Source: Solen grandis (Eukaryota; Mollusca; Bivalvia; Adapedonta; Solenidae). From it: a DNA stretch of 64,000 bases. The stretch is taken from positions 1 to 64,000 of the forward strand of contig CM037792.1 in NCBI GenBank assembly GCA_021229015.1, read 5' to 3'. The notes under the pieces were generated by a model. It ran no database searches, had not been told where the DNA came from, and worked only from the letters and a program-made list of their open reading frames with translations. Position numbers and translations under genes: made by a program. Shown one piece after another: positions 1-12,250 of this stretch. The stretch's first letter is position 1, and every line of letters begins with the position of its first letter.

Positions 1-3000
1 CAGCTCGCACAAGTTAAAACAGTACAATACTTGCATTTTAATCAGCTATTTTAAAGACGTACATTCATGAACATTATTATTTTTTTAAAAAAAAGGCGAA
101 AACATATTCTTAGATACAAATATTTATTCGCATTAATGATTAATCAATACGTTAGTCCTAGCAGACAAGCGTTAACTTTTTATCAAATGACAATTCACAA
201 TTTATAAATGATATAAGAATATTACAGGTATTGATTTAGACTTTATATTAAATTAGAAATAAACATAAATATTTGCTATAAAAATGTTTCATGGTGTTTC
301 AGTTATTTTTATTCTATGATTATCATCGTTTAATATCTGTCATTTTCGTTATCTGATATTTTCAGCTGTTTTTAACTGATTTCGGAAATAAAGCTTTTTT
401 TCAATCCATGTTTTTTTGTGATTTTTTAATTAAATATGCTATAAAATGATCATATGTTTGTGTACACAGGAAGAAGTTTTCATTTGTAATATCATACTAA
501 AATCATGTGGCTTACTTTATCAAACGTCCCCCACCCACCCCACCCTTTATGCTCTCTAAACAAATTGGTGCGTTGGGCACTGATATATTACGTTTTAGAA
601 TGTGTTGACATTAATATGTTTATAAAATTTCATGTATAAAATAGTCGCCGGAATATATTTTGTTATCATTTAAAAGTAACAAGGCAAAAAACGCCGGCTT
701 GCCATACCGAGTCCCGGGCTGGCCATAATTATTTTCTTTGTGAAGGTCCTCTGATTTGTTAACAGAAGATTATGGGGCTTAAAATGGAACTGTAGAGTAT
801 GCAGATGACGACAATATGTTTGTATCCATAACACGATTATTTTGCGTTTAGAAATCATATAAAATATCCTGATTTAATCAACGCGTAAAGTATCGAGAAT
901 GAAGCTGTTTAATCTGAAGATTATTATATATATTAAGGATGAAACCTTGTGTTCCATAAAGTTCTTGTAAGAGACCGGTGTCTGTGTTTCATCATTTGAC
1001 ATACTGATCACGGTCTCTTGCCAGATCTCAATCGATTGCAATACATTGTACCCCAGTTTTTCTCCATCAGTGACCAATTGTGACGTCCGACTTGAAAAAA
1101 GCCAGCAATTGTAACCATTCTGTCACGGACATCAACTTTAACATTTAATACCGGTAGACTACTTACTGATCTCAGTAAGTTACGAAAACGACTTATCCAT
1201 AAGTTGATGAGTTGAAAATATTTCTTGGGGAAGTTGTTCTCAGCTAAATAATGGAAATAAATAATGCTGTAGACGTTGAAAAAAAATATAGGACATAAAC
1301 GTTTGTGTGTTTTGCCTATCACACATTAATTCTATGACAGTCACTTTCCCTTTGTAATTTTAACTGGAACTAACATGGTACACCCCAGCCAAATAATGAT
1401 ACATGGCGTGAACAATGTTATTGTGTCACTAAGATGGGATTTTCAAGCCAATAAAAAATCGATTAAGTAATGAGAATAAGTCGTAGAATTGTCCATACAT
1501 TTCTAAAACGTTTAACTTGGTAACAGTATACCATGCACGGAAGTAAACGTAGACGAAAAAAAGAAATTTTGTTCGGATAAAGAATGTAATTCCGGATCGG
1601 ATCAAATCATCAACAGATTCTGTGAACTGACGGTTATGCTATCTAACTTCAAACTTGTCAACAAGGAGTTTAAAGAGGCCACTGTTTGTAGAAAGGGTGT
1701 AAAAGAAATTGTATTCCACAATTTATGAAAACCGAAATTTACGTCATCCATTGTGGGAACTCATTTATATCCTGTGACTGTACAATATCATGTAATCTTA
1801 CAATCCTTATGGTAATTGCGGCTCTATAACTTTGTGCAAATGAAAAGATTATTTTTTAATTTTATGACATCTTTATTCTGACGTCTATTTTAAGACACTA
1901 AATATCTTGTCCATGCATAATTCTGTTCTATACAATGATTTTACTTCCTTTTTCTTTATTCTTTAATATATATATTATACAGATACTTTCTGCAAACTCA
2001 ATGCAATGATTAATTCCCTCGGCAATTTTTAAACAAAATGTGTGTAAATGCATTGTTTGTTTTCAATAAGATATTTATTTCTCATCCTTGGCAATTAACA
2101 TGATGCCTTGTGTTCTATCTCTCACACTTCTTTCTCCTTATCCCCTTTGAGGAAATTCACAATTTTTTTCCATACCCTTGCTTCAATATGCATCCGTTTT
2201 TGTTTTTTTTACTTTTTTTACTTTTAACTGTTAGACTCTAAAAAGATATAGACACGAATATCGCCTCCTGCTGGATACGATCCCACGAGTCCTGGTTCTG
2301 TGATATGACGTTTTACCAATGCACGACGCTTTCTCTCACTTTTTTCCGTCAATGTTTACTTGAATAATAATAATAATAATAATAAGTAAAAATTGGTGAA
2401 CACCAAATGCGTCACACTAACTATGGTTTGCTCAGTAGCAATTCTTCAATATTTTGTTCACATTTAAATAATCTGATCACATCGCCACTAATCATTAACT
2501 CAAATTTACAGTTACAAATCTTCACTTGTTGATATCCAAGCAATAAATAATAAGAACATGATGAAAGTTACATTCAAACTTGGTTTATCATATCGAATAT
2601 AGGAGAAGTTGCTATACTATCGATTGAAATGGAACACTCCGACTTTGATGTGCATTGTAATTTGAAACACCCCCAATTGTCTGAACAGAAACGAACCGTC
2701 AATTACGATGTCTCAAAGCTTATTTCCCCGCCTTCGGCTGCACGCCAGGACACATTTTAGCAATAGATTTAAGTAAATCGGAAAACCCTTTAATTGTAAA
2801 ATATCAATACCTTTCTCAAAACAATAGCAGCATACACTCGCTTCGGTCTTCTATTCTTTATAGACTCTATCCTATACATAAAATGATTTGTTGTTTGCAG
2901 CAAGTTTAAATCACAAGCGTTTAAATGTATTTGGGATTCATAGCCATGTTCTATGATCTGTCTTGCGTTTATTCACATACAACACATGCTTCCGTTTTTA

Positions 3001-3944
3001 TTCAATCTTGAACAGCTTCATCCTAAGTGATGATTATAGTTTCATCATATTTCTTTAGTTTTATTCCCGATACTGCCTAAAAATGCTACTGGGTCTCATG
3101 TTTTTATCATACGGAGGATTATTGTTTGGCAGAACCTAAAGACAGGAATCAACAAAGTTTAGTTAATACCTTATAATTAATGTAATGCATTCCTTCTTGA
3201 AACTAAAACAGTATAGATATTCTATGTGATACTATGAAAAAAAGTGAAATTACAGTTGATTCCATGACACATTGGCATGTTACAACCGTTCAACCAAGGA
3301 CAACCTTGTGATAATTATCTATGTTAAAGAAAGAAAAAAAAAGATTTTTAAGTTATATAAATCTTGGCTAAGCACTTAATGGTCATTCATATCAGTAGCT
3401 TGCACTGCGACACAAATTACGAACTTATTGTAAAATTGAATGTCTTTTCTAGCAGATATGAGAACACGATATGAATGAGATCTAATTTGGGTTTCGATCA
3501 CTAGGACAAAGTTTGTTTAGTGCATTAAATATATATTTATGCCCCCCAAAAGAGAGAAATTACGTTTTCAGGTCAGGGTAAATGTACATTATAGATAAAC
3601 ACCTGTTATTGGTTCTCACTACTTAACTCTTTTTTTTATTTCCAGTAATATTTATATCATTCTGACCAGCGACAAACCGTCAACAAAAAAGTGTGGTATT
3701 TGTCATATGCAAACAATATACACATTGAGAAATAGTTTTCAGCAAAACGCTTAAATGAAAAAAAAAGTTTGTTGAACAATCATTGTTTCTAAAAAAAAAA
3801 ACAATACACTATGATCATTGAAACTTTTTTTCTCAGCATAAGCGTGTTGAAAATTTAATTCTGTGACCTTGGCATGGGAACTTACCTAAAATTTACATGA
3901 TTATCTTATCAAAATAAAAAAAATCACAATCGTGCGGTTTTGTA
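1..3944. other. Intergenic, no supported gene
   Basis: AT-rich sequence with frequent stops in all frames. The only open stretches are two overlapping minus-strand ones at about 874-1322. They are mutually exclusive in frame and show no domain I recognise. A tRNA-like box B on the minus strand near 2255-2335 (GGGATCGTATCC) suggests an old SINE head. A short AAT microsatellite lies at about 2364-2384. Confidence 0.5.
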
Positions 3945-4103
3945 AAGGTAAAGTCCCTGTAATTGGTTCGCTACGTCTTGGATCATTTAACCTCTACCAA
4001 GATAATCAAGGTAACCAAATGAAACATTGGGAAGCCTTGGTTATCTCCGTGAAAGGACATGGGGTCCGAAATGTAGCGCAACCATTACAGGGACTTTACC
4101 TTA
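3945..4103. mobile_element. Foldback MITE-like element
   Basis: The left end AAGGTAAAGTCCCTGTAAT returns as its reverse complement, ATTACAGGGACTTTACCTT, at the right end about 160 bases away. The arms continue inward with weaker pairing (GGTTCGCTACGT against ATGTAGCGCAACC). The centre pairs again through AAGATAATCAAGG and CCTTGGTTATCT. This is a near-complete hairpin typical of a small non-autonomous DNA transposon. The open frame crossing it (3932-4264) is incidental. Superfamily and target duplication are unresolved. Confidence 0.7.
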
Positions 4104-5799
4104 AAATGAAAGAAGCAATCGGGTTGTTAGTTATCACCCGAAAAGTGAATGCACTCTCAAATCGATGCTCTCTATTTTTGACTAAATTGATAATTTTACG
4201 TAAAATATATGCTGATATGCGGATAATGAGTCAACCTAAACGAATCAATATAAATTATGTGTAACTTTTATATGATAAGTAGCAAGTTTGTGTTCAAATT
4301 GTGAACATTTTTTTATGATATTTCTACTACATGTGTCTGGAAAGACTATATTATTTGCTTACATTATTACTGTTTTGTATTTTGAATCAACACATTTTAA
4401 TTAAAGGTTTATGTATCTTTAACCAGATTCACAATTTGATTATCTAGCTTACAACTTTCATATTTGTATTCACTGTATATATTTGGCCGCATAAGCTTGT
4501 GCTTTCTATAGAACCATGTTTTCTTCATATTGACATGGCAGTGATATCCTTTGCATTCAATTTAGACAAGTGGCATAAAGTGTCTTGATGGTGAGACATA
4601 TTCATGTCTTGGAATTCTTGTGAGTTAAACAGGAGTTCAATAGATGAAAACCTTATTTGTCGCTTATCAGTAAATTAATGTAATAAATCATGTTCACATA
4701 AGAAATATATCAATAGAACATTCAGTGCATTGAAGAAAATGAATTCTGCTTGTTAGAGTTCATTGACAATCTGACCTTGAACTATGAAGTACCAGACCCC
4801 GAAACAGTAAACGTTTTCTATTAGAAGGAGGCAAGTATCAAGTATACAACGCTTGTGACCTAGCTGTTACTAGTAAAAGGCTTTCTTGACATAGCTTTCA
4901 AGGAAAATCAGCATACCTTTAGGAGGACAGAAACTTATATTCATGTCAACTTACCTTGTGAATTTAATCTAGTGCTTATCATCTGTACTCAGCAGCGGTC
5001 AGCACAAATGATTCAGCATTGATGCAATTTGCTAGTATTGTGGTGTCTATTCGTGACACAGCTTGCAAACCTCCTCTTGGCCAGTTTAAGTTTATTGTGT
5101 GGATTCCATACAGATGCACAATATTCTAGGCTTTGTCGAATCATAATGATATATTAAACTGTCATAGCTTCTTCGATATAAATTCGAAAATTCGTGTGAG
5201 TGACGCCAATAGCGACAAACTTAAAGCCTATCAACAGGGTTCATCTGCTTGTCTTTAAAAATGTAAAACTTGGATATATAGTTATCACTAAGCAAGTACT
5301 TGCTATACATTGTTTGTCTAATATTAAACATAAGACCTTGTGGCGTTTTGAAATAAACAAAGACTCTTCCTTGTTATAAGCATTGTCTAGGTCCATTGTC
5401 AGTCAAAATATTCATTATATGAGTTTTACATATAACCTTTTGACTTAAATTTCTGTTTGATTTTTAACCTTTAAAGGAAGAAATGTTCCTCAAATAGTTA
5501 AAGAGATAACAATTGACCAAATATTAATTGTCAGCTGGACATTTAGTAGCCATATTGATCAGAACAACTTAGCATATTTGCTCAAAGGAAAAGGTTTGGT
5601 CAGTACAGACACCTTGTTAGATTTTTTTTGTTAACGGTAAAAGACGAAAAAAAAGTACTCACTGTATAATGCATTTAATGTTCAATATATTCCAACACAT
5701 TCAATCGAATACATAGATAAGAACAATCGTTTGAGACATGATTTTAGAAAAGGGTAAAAATAAAATATGCCATTACAATCAATATTTTGTATAATAATA
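4104..5799. other. Intergenic, nothing recognised
   Basis: AT-rich sequence with no open frame above background, no RNA gene and no clear repeat structure. Confidence 0.5.
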
Positions 5800-6135
5800 A
5801 CGTATAGGCGTTTTTGCCCATTCCTCTTTCAAGGCCTGCTCCACACCATTGACTTTGTTGAATTCCTTTCACGAACGTTACGTTCAAGATAATCAAGGTG
5901 GTGCTCAAAAGGGATGAGATTTTGGATTTTGCATGCCATTCGAGTGTGTTGTTGTAAGCCCTGTTCCATTACTGCCTTATCTAGCGATTGTGTTGACGTA
6001 CCCAAATCAGACGTGCGGCGCGGTGACGTGTTGTTAACGTACTTCAATTATAAGTACCTTGAGCACGCAGCCAATCTGCTCTCATACGGTTTCTGGCGGT
6101 AGAGACTGGGTATTCTTGTCCCCTTGGCATAGTCA
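5800..6135 (-). mobile_element. Internally deleted Tc1/mariner transposase remnant
   Basis: Two parts of a Tc1-like transposase can be read on the minus strand. Near 6110-6000 is a DNA-binding-domain segment with RNRMRADWLRAQGT and then LTTRHRAARLIWVRQ, which matches the usual linker after the second helix-turn-helix. It runs directly into a C-terminal catalytic-domain segment near 5960-5830 with NLIPFEHHLDYLERNVRERN, corresponding to the family's 'DLNPIEHxWDxLxRxVR' motif. Most of the catalytic core between them is absent and the frame changes, so this is a deleted, inactive copy. Terminal repeats were not found. The family call rests on motif recall, not a search. Confidence 0.7.
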
Positions 6136-7734
6136 AGACGTGCAACAAGCTTAGGAGCGGCAATGAATCGATGATGTCGTGATGACATCACTGCGTAGCG
6201 ATATTCGCGAGGCGTTGTTTTCCTTGATTTTATTATTTTCAGTATTTTTGATTAATTACGTAAAACATACTTACTAAACTTTTTTGAGTATATTTGTGTG
6301 ACAGTTTAAAATATTACTTTATGTCATTGATTTTAGAGATACAAACTTTCAAAGTATGAAGGTATTATTGCCAAATAAATAGCAAGTATGGTAGACATTT
6401 GGAAAATAACAGGTTCGATTAGATAAACCTGTAGTTATCACATAGACAATGTTTTCATTATTCACGAGAATTAAACTTATGACTACATGACCTTTTTTTC
6501 AGGTACAGTCCCTTAGATAAATAGAGGTCCGCTACATATTATAAGCATCAATTAAAACACGTTACTAGATCTTAGTTTTCACTCAGAAAAAACAAGCTTT
6601 ATTAACAAAAAATACTCTTTTTCATGATTACCTCAAATTGAAACAAAGTGTTCAGGATCTGTGAAAGAGCGACCCTAATTTCAAAATGGTTCTTATTCTA
6701 GCAACATGCAAATGTAATACTAATTTTAAGATTTAGAGCTAAATTCAAACTGCAATTATGACTCGGACAATGTTTGTACTACCTAATAACAAGCTAACCG
6801 ACAGACACGCGCAACCATGCCACTTATTTTTCATGGGACGTGCATGTTAATTGCCTAGAATTTGTTCTGTTTGCGTGCTGCTATAATTTATTATTTTTAC
6901 AACCAAATCAGATTAGTAAGATATAGACCCGTAAATTATCGCAGCATAAGATCAGATTAAATAGTAAAGCCATACGAACTCCTGCTGATCATAAACAAAT
7001 TGGCCACCGGAACTGGTCATTAACAACGAACATACAGGTAGGTCTTTGACCATCTTGTCATGCGCTTGTTTCTACAGACGATAATTTGTTCATGTAGCAG
7101 GTGGTTGGTTACAGTTTGATACGATTACCGGTAATAAAAGGCAACTTTGTTAACTGCAAAACTTGTATTTTTTCAACAATTATCACTCTCTTCGGCTATA
7201 TGAAAGAGCACAAGCGCACAAGCCATTATAATGTATTCGGATGATAATTAATTCCAATGGCTTCTGCTATTTCATTAAGTGCCATTCGTACAATTTAAAA
7301 ATGTTTTATAAGTAGAAAATGATCAGCATGTGTTTAAAACAAGATTTGAGTTTTGTTTCATTTTGTCGTGCAGCACGTACGAAATACCCCTTCTGACCAG
7401 AGCTGCCATAGTCGACATAGTAGTACAAGTGTAAATAAGGATTATGATTGTGTAATTCGTATAACAATGTTGATAAATGTCCCTCTTGCTTAACATATTT
7501 CGACTTAAGTATGCTTAAATTACAGAGTAATGAAATTGGGCAACTTGAAAATTAATTGAATACCGAAATGCATTTAAAATTGGTATGCATGGAATGTGGC
7601 ACCATGCTGGGAATATACTGTGTTATGTGCCAAATGTTAAAACCTGATGGCAATTGTTCGACGCTTTTGTTGGCTCAATTCTAATTTATTGTTCTCAAGT
7701 CTTTGGATATACTAAGTCTAAATTACTTGAAAAT
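6136..7734. other. Intergenic, nothing recognised
   Basis: No open frame of note, RNA gene or repeat structure was seen in this AT-rich stretch. Confidence 0.5.
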
Positions 7735-8720
7735 ATATACTTAAAGTTCTGTAAATACATTTTGGGGGTGCGAAAGAATTCTTGTAACGATGCGGTGTAG
7801 GGTGACTAGGGAGGTATCCTTTGTATGTAAATAGATACGTAAATGTTGTCAAATATTGGTTAAAGGCACGGTGTTCAGAAAAAAATATTATCAAAAACGT
7901 ATATCAAAAAAGTTTAGAAGACAGTAATAAAGGAAGTAAATATGGGCTAGTAATGTTAAGAAACTGTTATATAAATACGGTTTGATGTACGCATGGGATC
8001 AACGGAATACTATAGAAAATCATAGTATATTTTTGTAAGATTTTAAGCTAAGAGTTAAGATAATTTCATTCAAAAATGGAGTTCAAATATTAAAAGTAAT
8101 AGTAAATTATTGTTATATAAAAATATAAAATTACATTTTGGGATGGAAGATTATTTGATTTTTCTTACATGCAGACAAAATAGATCCTATTTAACGAAAC
8201 TTAGAATTTCACCACATTTTTAAGAGTGGAAACAGGAAGATATACTAGAGAGAGATATTAGAAAGAAATCAAAGAATATGTATTTTGTGTGATAAAAATA
8301 TTGTTGTAGATGAGTATCATTTCATTATAGAATGTCCAATGTATACTGAAATTAGAGAAAAGGTTTATAAAGAAATATTATATCACCAGACCCAGTATGT
8401 ATAAATTTGTACAACGGTTTAACTCATCTAAAAGAAATATTTTAATTTCAGTAAATATATACATGAAGCACACAAAAACGAAAATCTGCCCAATTCACTT
8501 GACTTTTTCATCCCCCTTTTTGATACCAATTCTCCAATGGAGACTTGTTAGAACTGACATGGTATTGTGAATGTATCAATACGAGTGTTGTTTATCAATA
8601 CGAGTGTTGTTTATATTACAATGTTTATGTTGCACTTATCTGTCATGTGTATCAATATTATTTCTCCTGGTACTGTAATCATTGATATGATGATGAACTG
8701 TATACAGTTTAAGTCAATAA
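7735..8720 (+). mobile_element. LINE 3' fragment (end of reverse transcriptase ORF)
   Basis: Broken plus-strand frames read like the C-terminal region of a non-LTR retrotransposon ORF2. Near 7745-7860 are ILGVRKNSCNDAV and then LGRYPLYVNRYVNVVKYWLK. Near 8270-8370 is a zinc-knuckle-like segment with CILCDKN and EYHFIIECPMYTEIRE. The frame is interrupted many times, so the copy is dead and 5' truncated. The 3' limit is uncertain. A direct repeat of CAATACGAGTGTTGTTTAT lies at about 8577-8614. Confidence 0.6.
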
Positions 8721-9136
8721 AATATTACCCTATTCTATCATTATCTGGATTGACATCATTTATCTTTAAATTGATAAAAGCAGGGGTTAGTATCGGTTTC
8801 AAAATGAGTAGAGCGCCTCTGCCGAGAAACCGGGAGGCGTTGATTCCGGGACGTAGCAAACCAAATCGTTAAATGGTAGTTGTAATCCCCTGCTCGGCGG
8901 TAAATGTATAAAGACGTCACTTATATTTGATAGCAATGATAGGTGGTATTATGCCTAACCCAAGTCGTAGTATTCTGGGTCCGTGGAGATTTAATTCAAC
9001 CAGAACTTCCTTTAAACAACATGTATCAACATGTCCCAGACATACAACTTCAGAAATTCCAAGCTTATAATTTAATTGATAATCCAATACCACATATTTA
9101 TTTCATAACCATATGTATGTATACAAAACGCAACAG

Positions 9137-9368
9137 TCGTGGACTACAAATCTCTCAGCCCCTCACCGCTGTGGGTTCGAATACCCGTAGGGACTTCGGA
9201 TTTTTCATGTGAGGAAGCCTTCCAGCTGGCTTGCGGTAGGTCGGTGGTTCTACCCGGGTACCTCTGTGTACTCGCGGTCTTCCTCCACCTGTAATTAGCT
9301 GGACGTCGCTATATGATTGAAATACTATCGCAGCGACGGTAAATTTCAATACAACAACAACAACAAAA
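9137..9368 (+). mobile_element. tRNA-derived SINE, copy 1
   Basis: A box B-like GGTTCGAATACC at about 9174 is followed by a body of about 180 bases that is repeated almost identically, in reverse orientation, at 17636-17851. The element ends in an ACAACAACAACAAC tail at 9351-9366, a simple-repeat 3' end typical of SINEs. Box A is not clear, so the 5' limit is approximate. Confidence 0.75.
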
Positions 9369-10785
9369 CGCAAATATAAACTAAGTTGTGTCCTTATGTA
9401 CATTTATTCAACGAGCTCAAAAAATGTTATATATATAAATACCATTTTAATTTTTATTTATCAACTGCATGGAGCAAATTATGCAAAATGATTCTGAGCT
9501 CTATCGTTATACCAAATTAAAACGTATGACGTCCATTTTCAATATGAAGTTTATGACATGAACACTTATATTTTGCAAACGTTCTTATCCATTTATAAAA
9601 TGATATGTGTACAGATATATTTTTCTGGATAAAGAAGAAATTTGAAACATTTATAAAAAGTACGACGGTATGATGTAGTAACGTTTTCATGCCAGTCTTG
9701 ATTTCTGCAATCGAATTCTTTGTCTAAAGTTGCATATAGGTTTATGTTTCAAACATTTTGAAAAATTCCAAACTAAACCAAAACCGTATTTAAAAAAATG
9801 TACGTTGGTATTCTTACATTTGTAGCCAAAGTTATCCTCCCAAAGTCATTTAAGATTTTTACCATTCTTTAGCACTATTTAGCATAACGTTACTGAAATA
9901 CAGTTAGCACCAGTATTTGAGTATTACGCAGTATATAATAAGTTACTTAGACTGACATTCTCCCATATTTACCAAGTGTTTTTCAATTGTTTGCAAAAAC
10001 ATTCGCACCAAGTTACATTATCACTTACATCACTTACATTACTCAGTTTGAACTGACTAATATATTTACGAATTATCACATCCAATATTTACTTTGTGCT
10101 GTAATTTAAATACAGCTCTAGCATAATTTGCCGGTACGACTTAAAACCACTAATAACTACTAAGAACCACTAAGAACTAAATAGATAATACTAAGAACAA
10201 TAATGAATGTCTGGTATTATCAAATCACCATTAATAAATAATACTGATCCCCATTTTATTTAAGTGGTGATGATAATTATTATAATAATAATAATGAGAG
10301 GAGGAGGAGTTATTTAACGCTGCAAATGTCGCATTGATCGATGAATTTTCTGTATGTATGCACCTGCATTTTGCACAGCGCGAACGATCATGTTTTAAGG
10401 AGGATATAATTATATTTCCTTATACACCACATAGTAAATGTGCATGTCATATAATTTCCGTAAACGTCTATCATGTTTTTTATTATTTTGATTTGAATGA
10501 TTGTGATTGCTACTTTTAGATGAAAACCTATCACATATGTTGTTTTTTTCTTTTTTAGAATACCAATATGTCGTTTTAAAAGTAAGCGTTAACATAAAAT
10601 CATGAATAACGCGTAAAATCTGTATCGATTATGTAATTAATGAAACATTTTATGTTTAGATATTTCATGTGGATGTATTTCATTTGACTACGTTTTTTCA
10701 AGATTTAACAATTATGTATGCTACGGTTACACTTGAAGAAAGATTGGATTCCAGTTTGCTGAAAAAATAGGTAATCGGAATAACA
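9369..10785. other. Upstream region of gene 1
   Basis: AT-rich, with an ATA/AAT-rich microsatellite at about 10270-10295 followed by a GAG run. Any promoter and 5' UTR of gene 1 should lie here or just upstream of 10786. No motif I can defend was found. Confidence 0.4.
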
Positions 10786-12211
10786 ATGTTCAGCTATCGA
10801 AAGGTGAGATGGTTTATCAAAGAATCATTAACTGCTACTAGAGAATAGTATTTATGATATTACAATAGCCATTGTCCCGTTTTACACTCACACTGTGCTA
10901 ATATATAGTCAATGTTTGACCTGGTTACACATAATGACACGTTTTCTTTGTAATACTGGTAGTAAGAAGTTGACCTAGCAATGAACGAAAAATGCGAGGC
11001 TTTAGTATTGATTGCTAAGAACTAGAGGTTCATTGATGTGTATGTAAAGGTGATGAAACAAGGTTAAAAATGTAAAATAGTGTTTACAGTCAATATTTAT
11101 TAATGGAATACTCATAAAACATTTGTTTATAATAATGTCATTTACGTATATACAATTTTCGATCATGACGAATAATTAATCAATCAATTACTTGTTTTAT
11201 TCATTAGAGGGGCAATAGGCGAATAATGTGAAACACGTTGATACATAGACCAAAACACATTTTTAGTTTTAACGCTACAGTAATTCATATTATATATGCG
11301 TAGATTAAAATGAGATTAACATTTTAGTTTAACACAATGCGTTTTGATGATGAAAAGGTTTAACATTGATTCAGTAATTTATTGTATTTATGATATGGCT
11401 CCGAAGTAAATAAAATGAAATAATCAAATCATGGCGTACGACAGTATATTATTTTTTCATACATGAATTGAATGCTATTTGTTTGATTTTGAAGAAAACC
11501 CATAGGAACAGTAAGCATTTTCTTCCTTTAACAGCATTTGTTTTACACTCGCAGTAAATATTAGTCTGCGGTGCGCGTCTGCAGGACTATTACTGTATCA
11601 GGATAGCATAATGTTATTCGTAAAACATTAAGGCCAAGTGTACGTTGTTTAATCACACATCAAGGCTAATACAGTTAGATGTTGTATTTGTTCTTTTCGG
11701 TTTTAAATTAGTGTTACCTTAACATCACGGGAATAATGCGTAGGATTTATGCTAGATATATATGCTATGATATTATGGACGGGGTTTTCGGACCTGTACA
11801 GATGCCGATTTTTCATAAAGCATAGGTCAAAGGTCAATGTCAGAATGTTAGCTGCATATATAAAGGTCCATCCACTTAAGTAACTGTCCAAATATAAAGG
11901 AAATTAATGAAGAACATAAAAGTTATAGCATATTAAAATAAATAGCCAACGGACGCCCGACGGCGACGCCCGCCCGGAAATCATAAATTTAAAGGACAGA
12001 ATGTTTCGTTGAAAAACCCGTCCAAAATATATTTGATAATATAACCTTTTCTTATCTTAAAAGTACAGTTTTTTAATAATTGGTTAAACGTTCCATACGC
12101 AGATATGCAGTGTTTTATCTGTTATACACAAGCACGTTTATATGAGTATTGTGATAAAATCTGAGATTACGATATTATCTTTAGGTGATCTTTAATTTAA
12201 CCAGACCGTAT

Positions 12212-12250
<39 letters not shown>

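Noticed and set aside
874..1322. Possible minus-strand exon pair at the window start
   Set aside because: Two overlapping frames both look mildly protein-like, but there is no domain, no clear splice sites and no start context.
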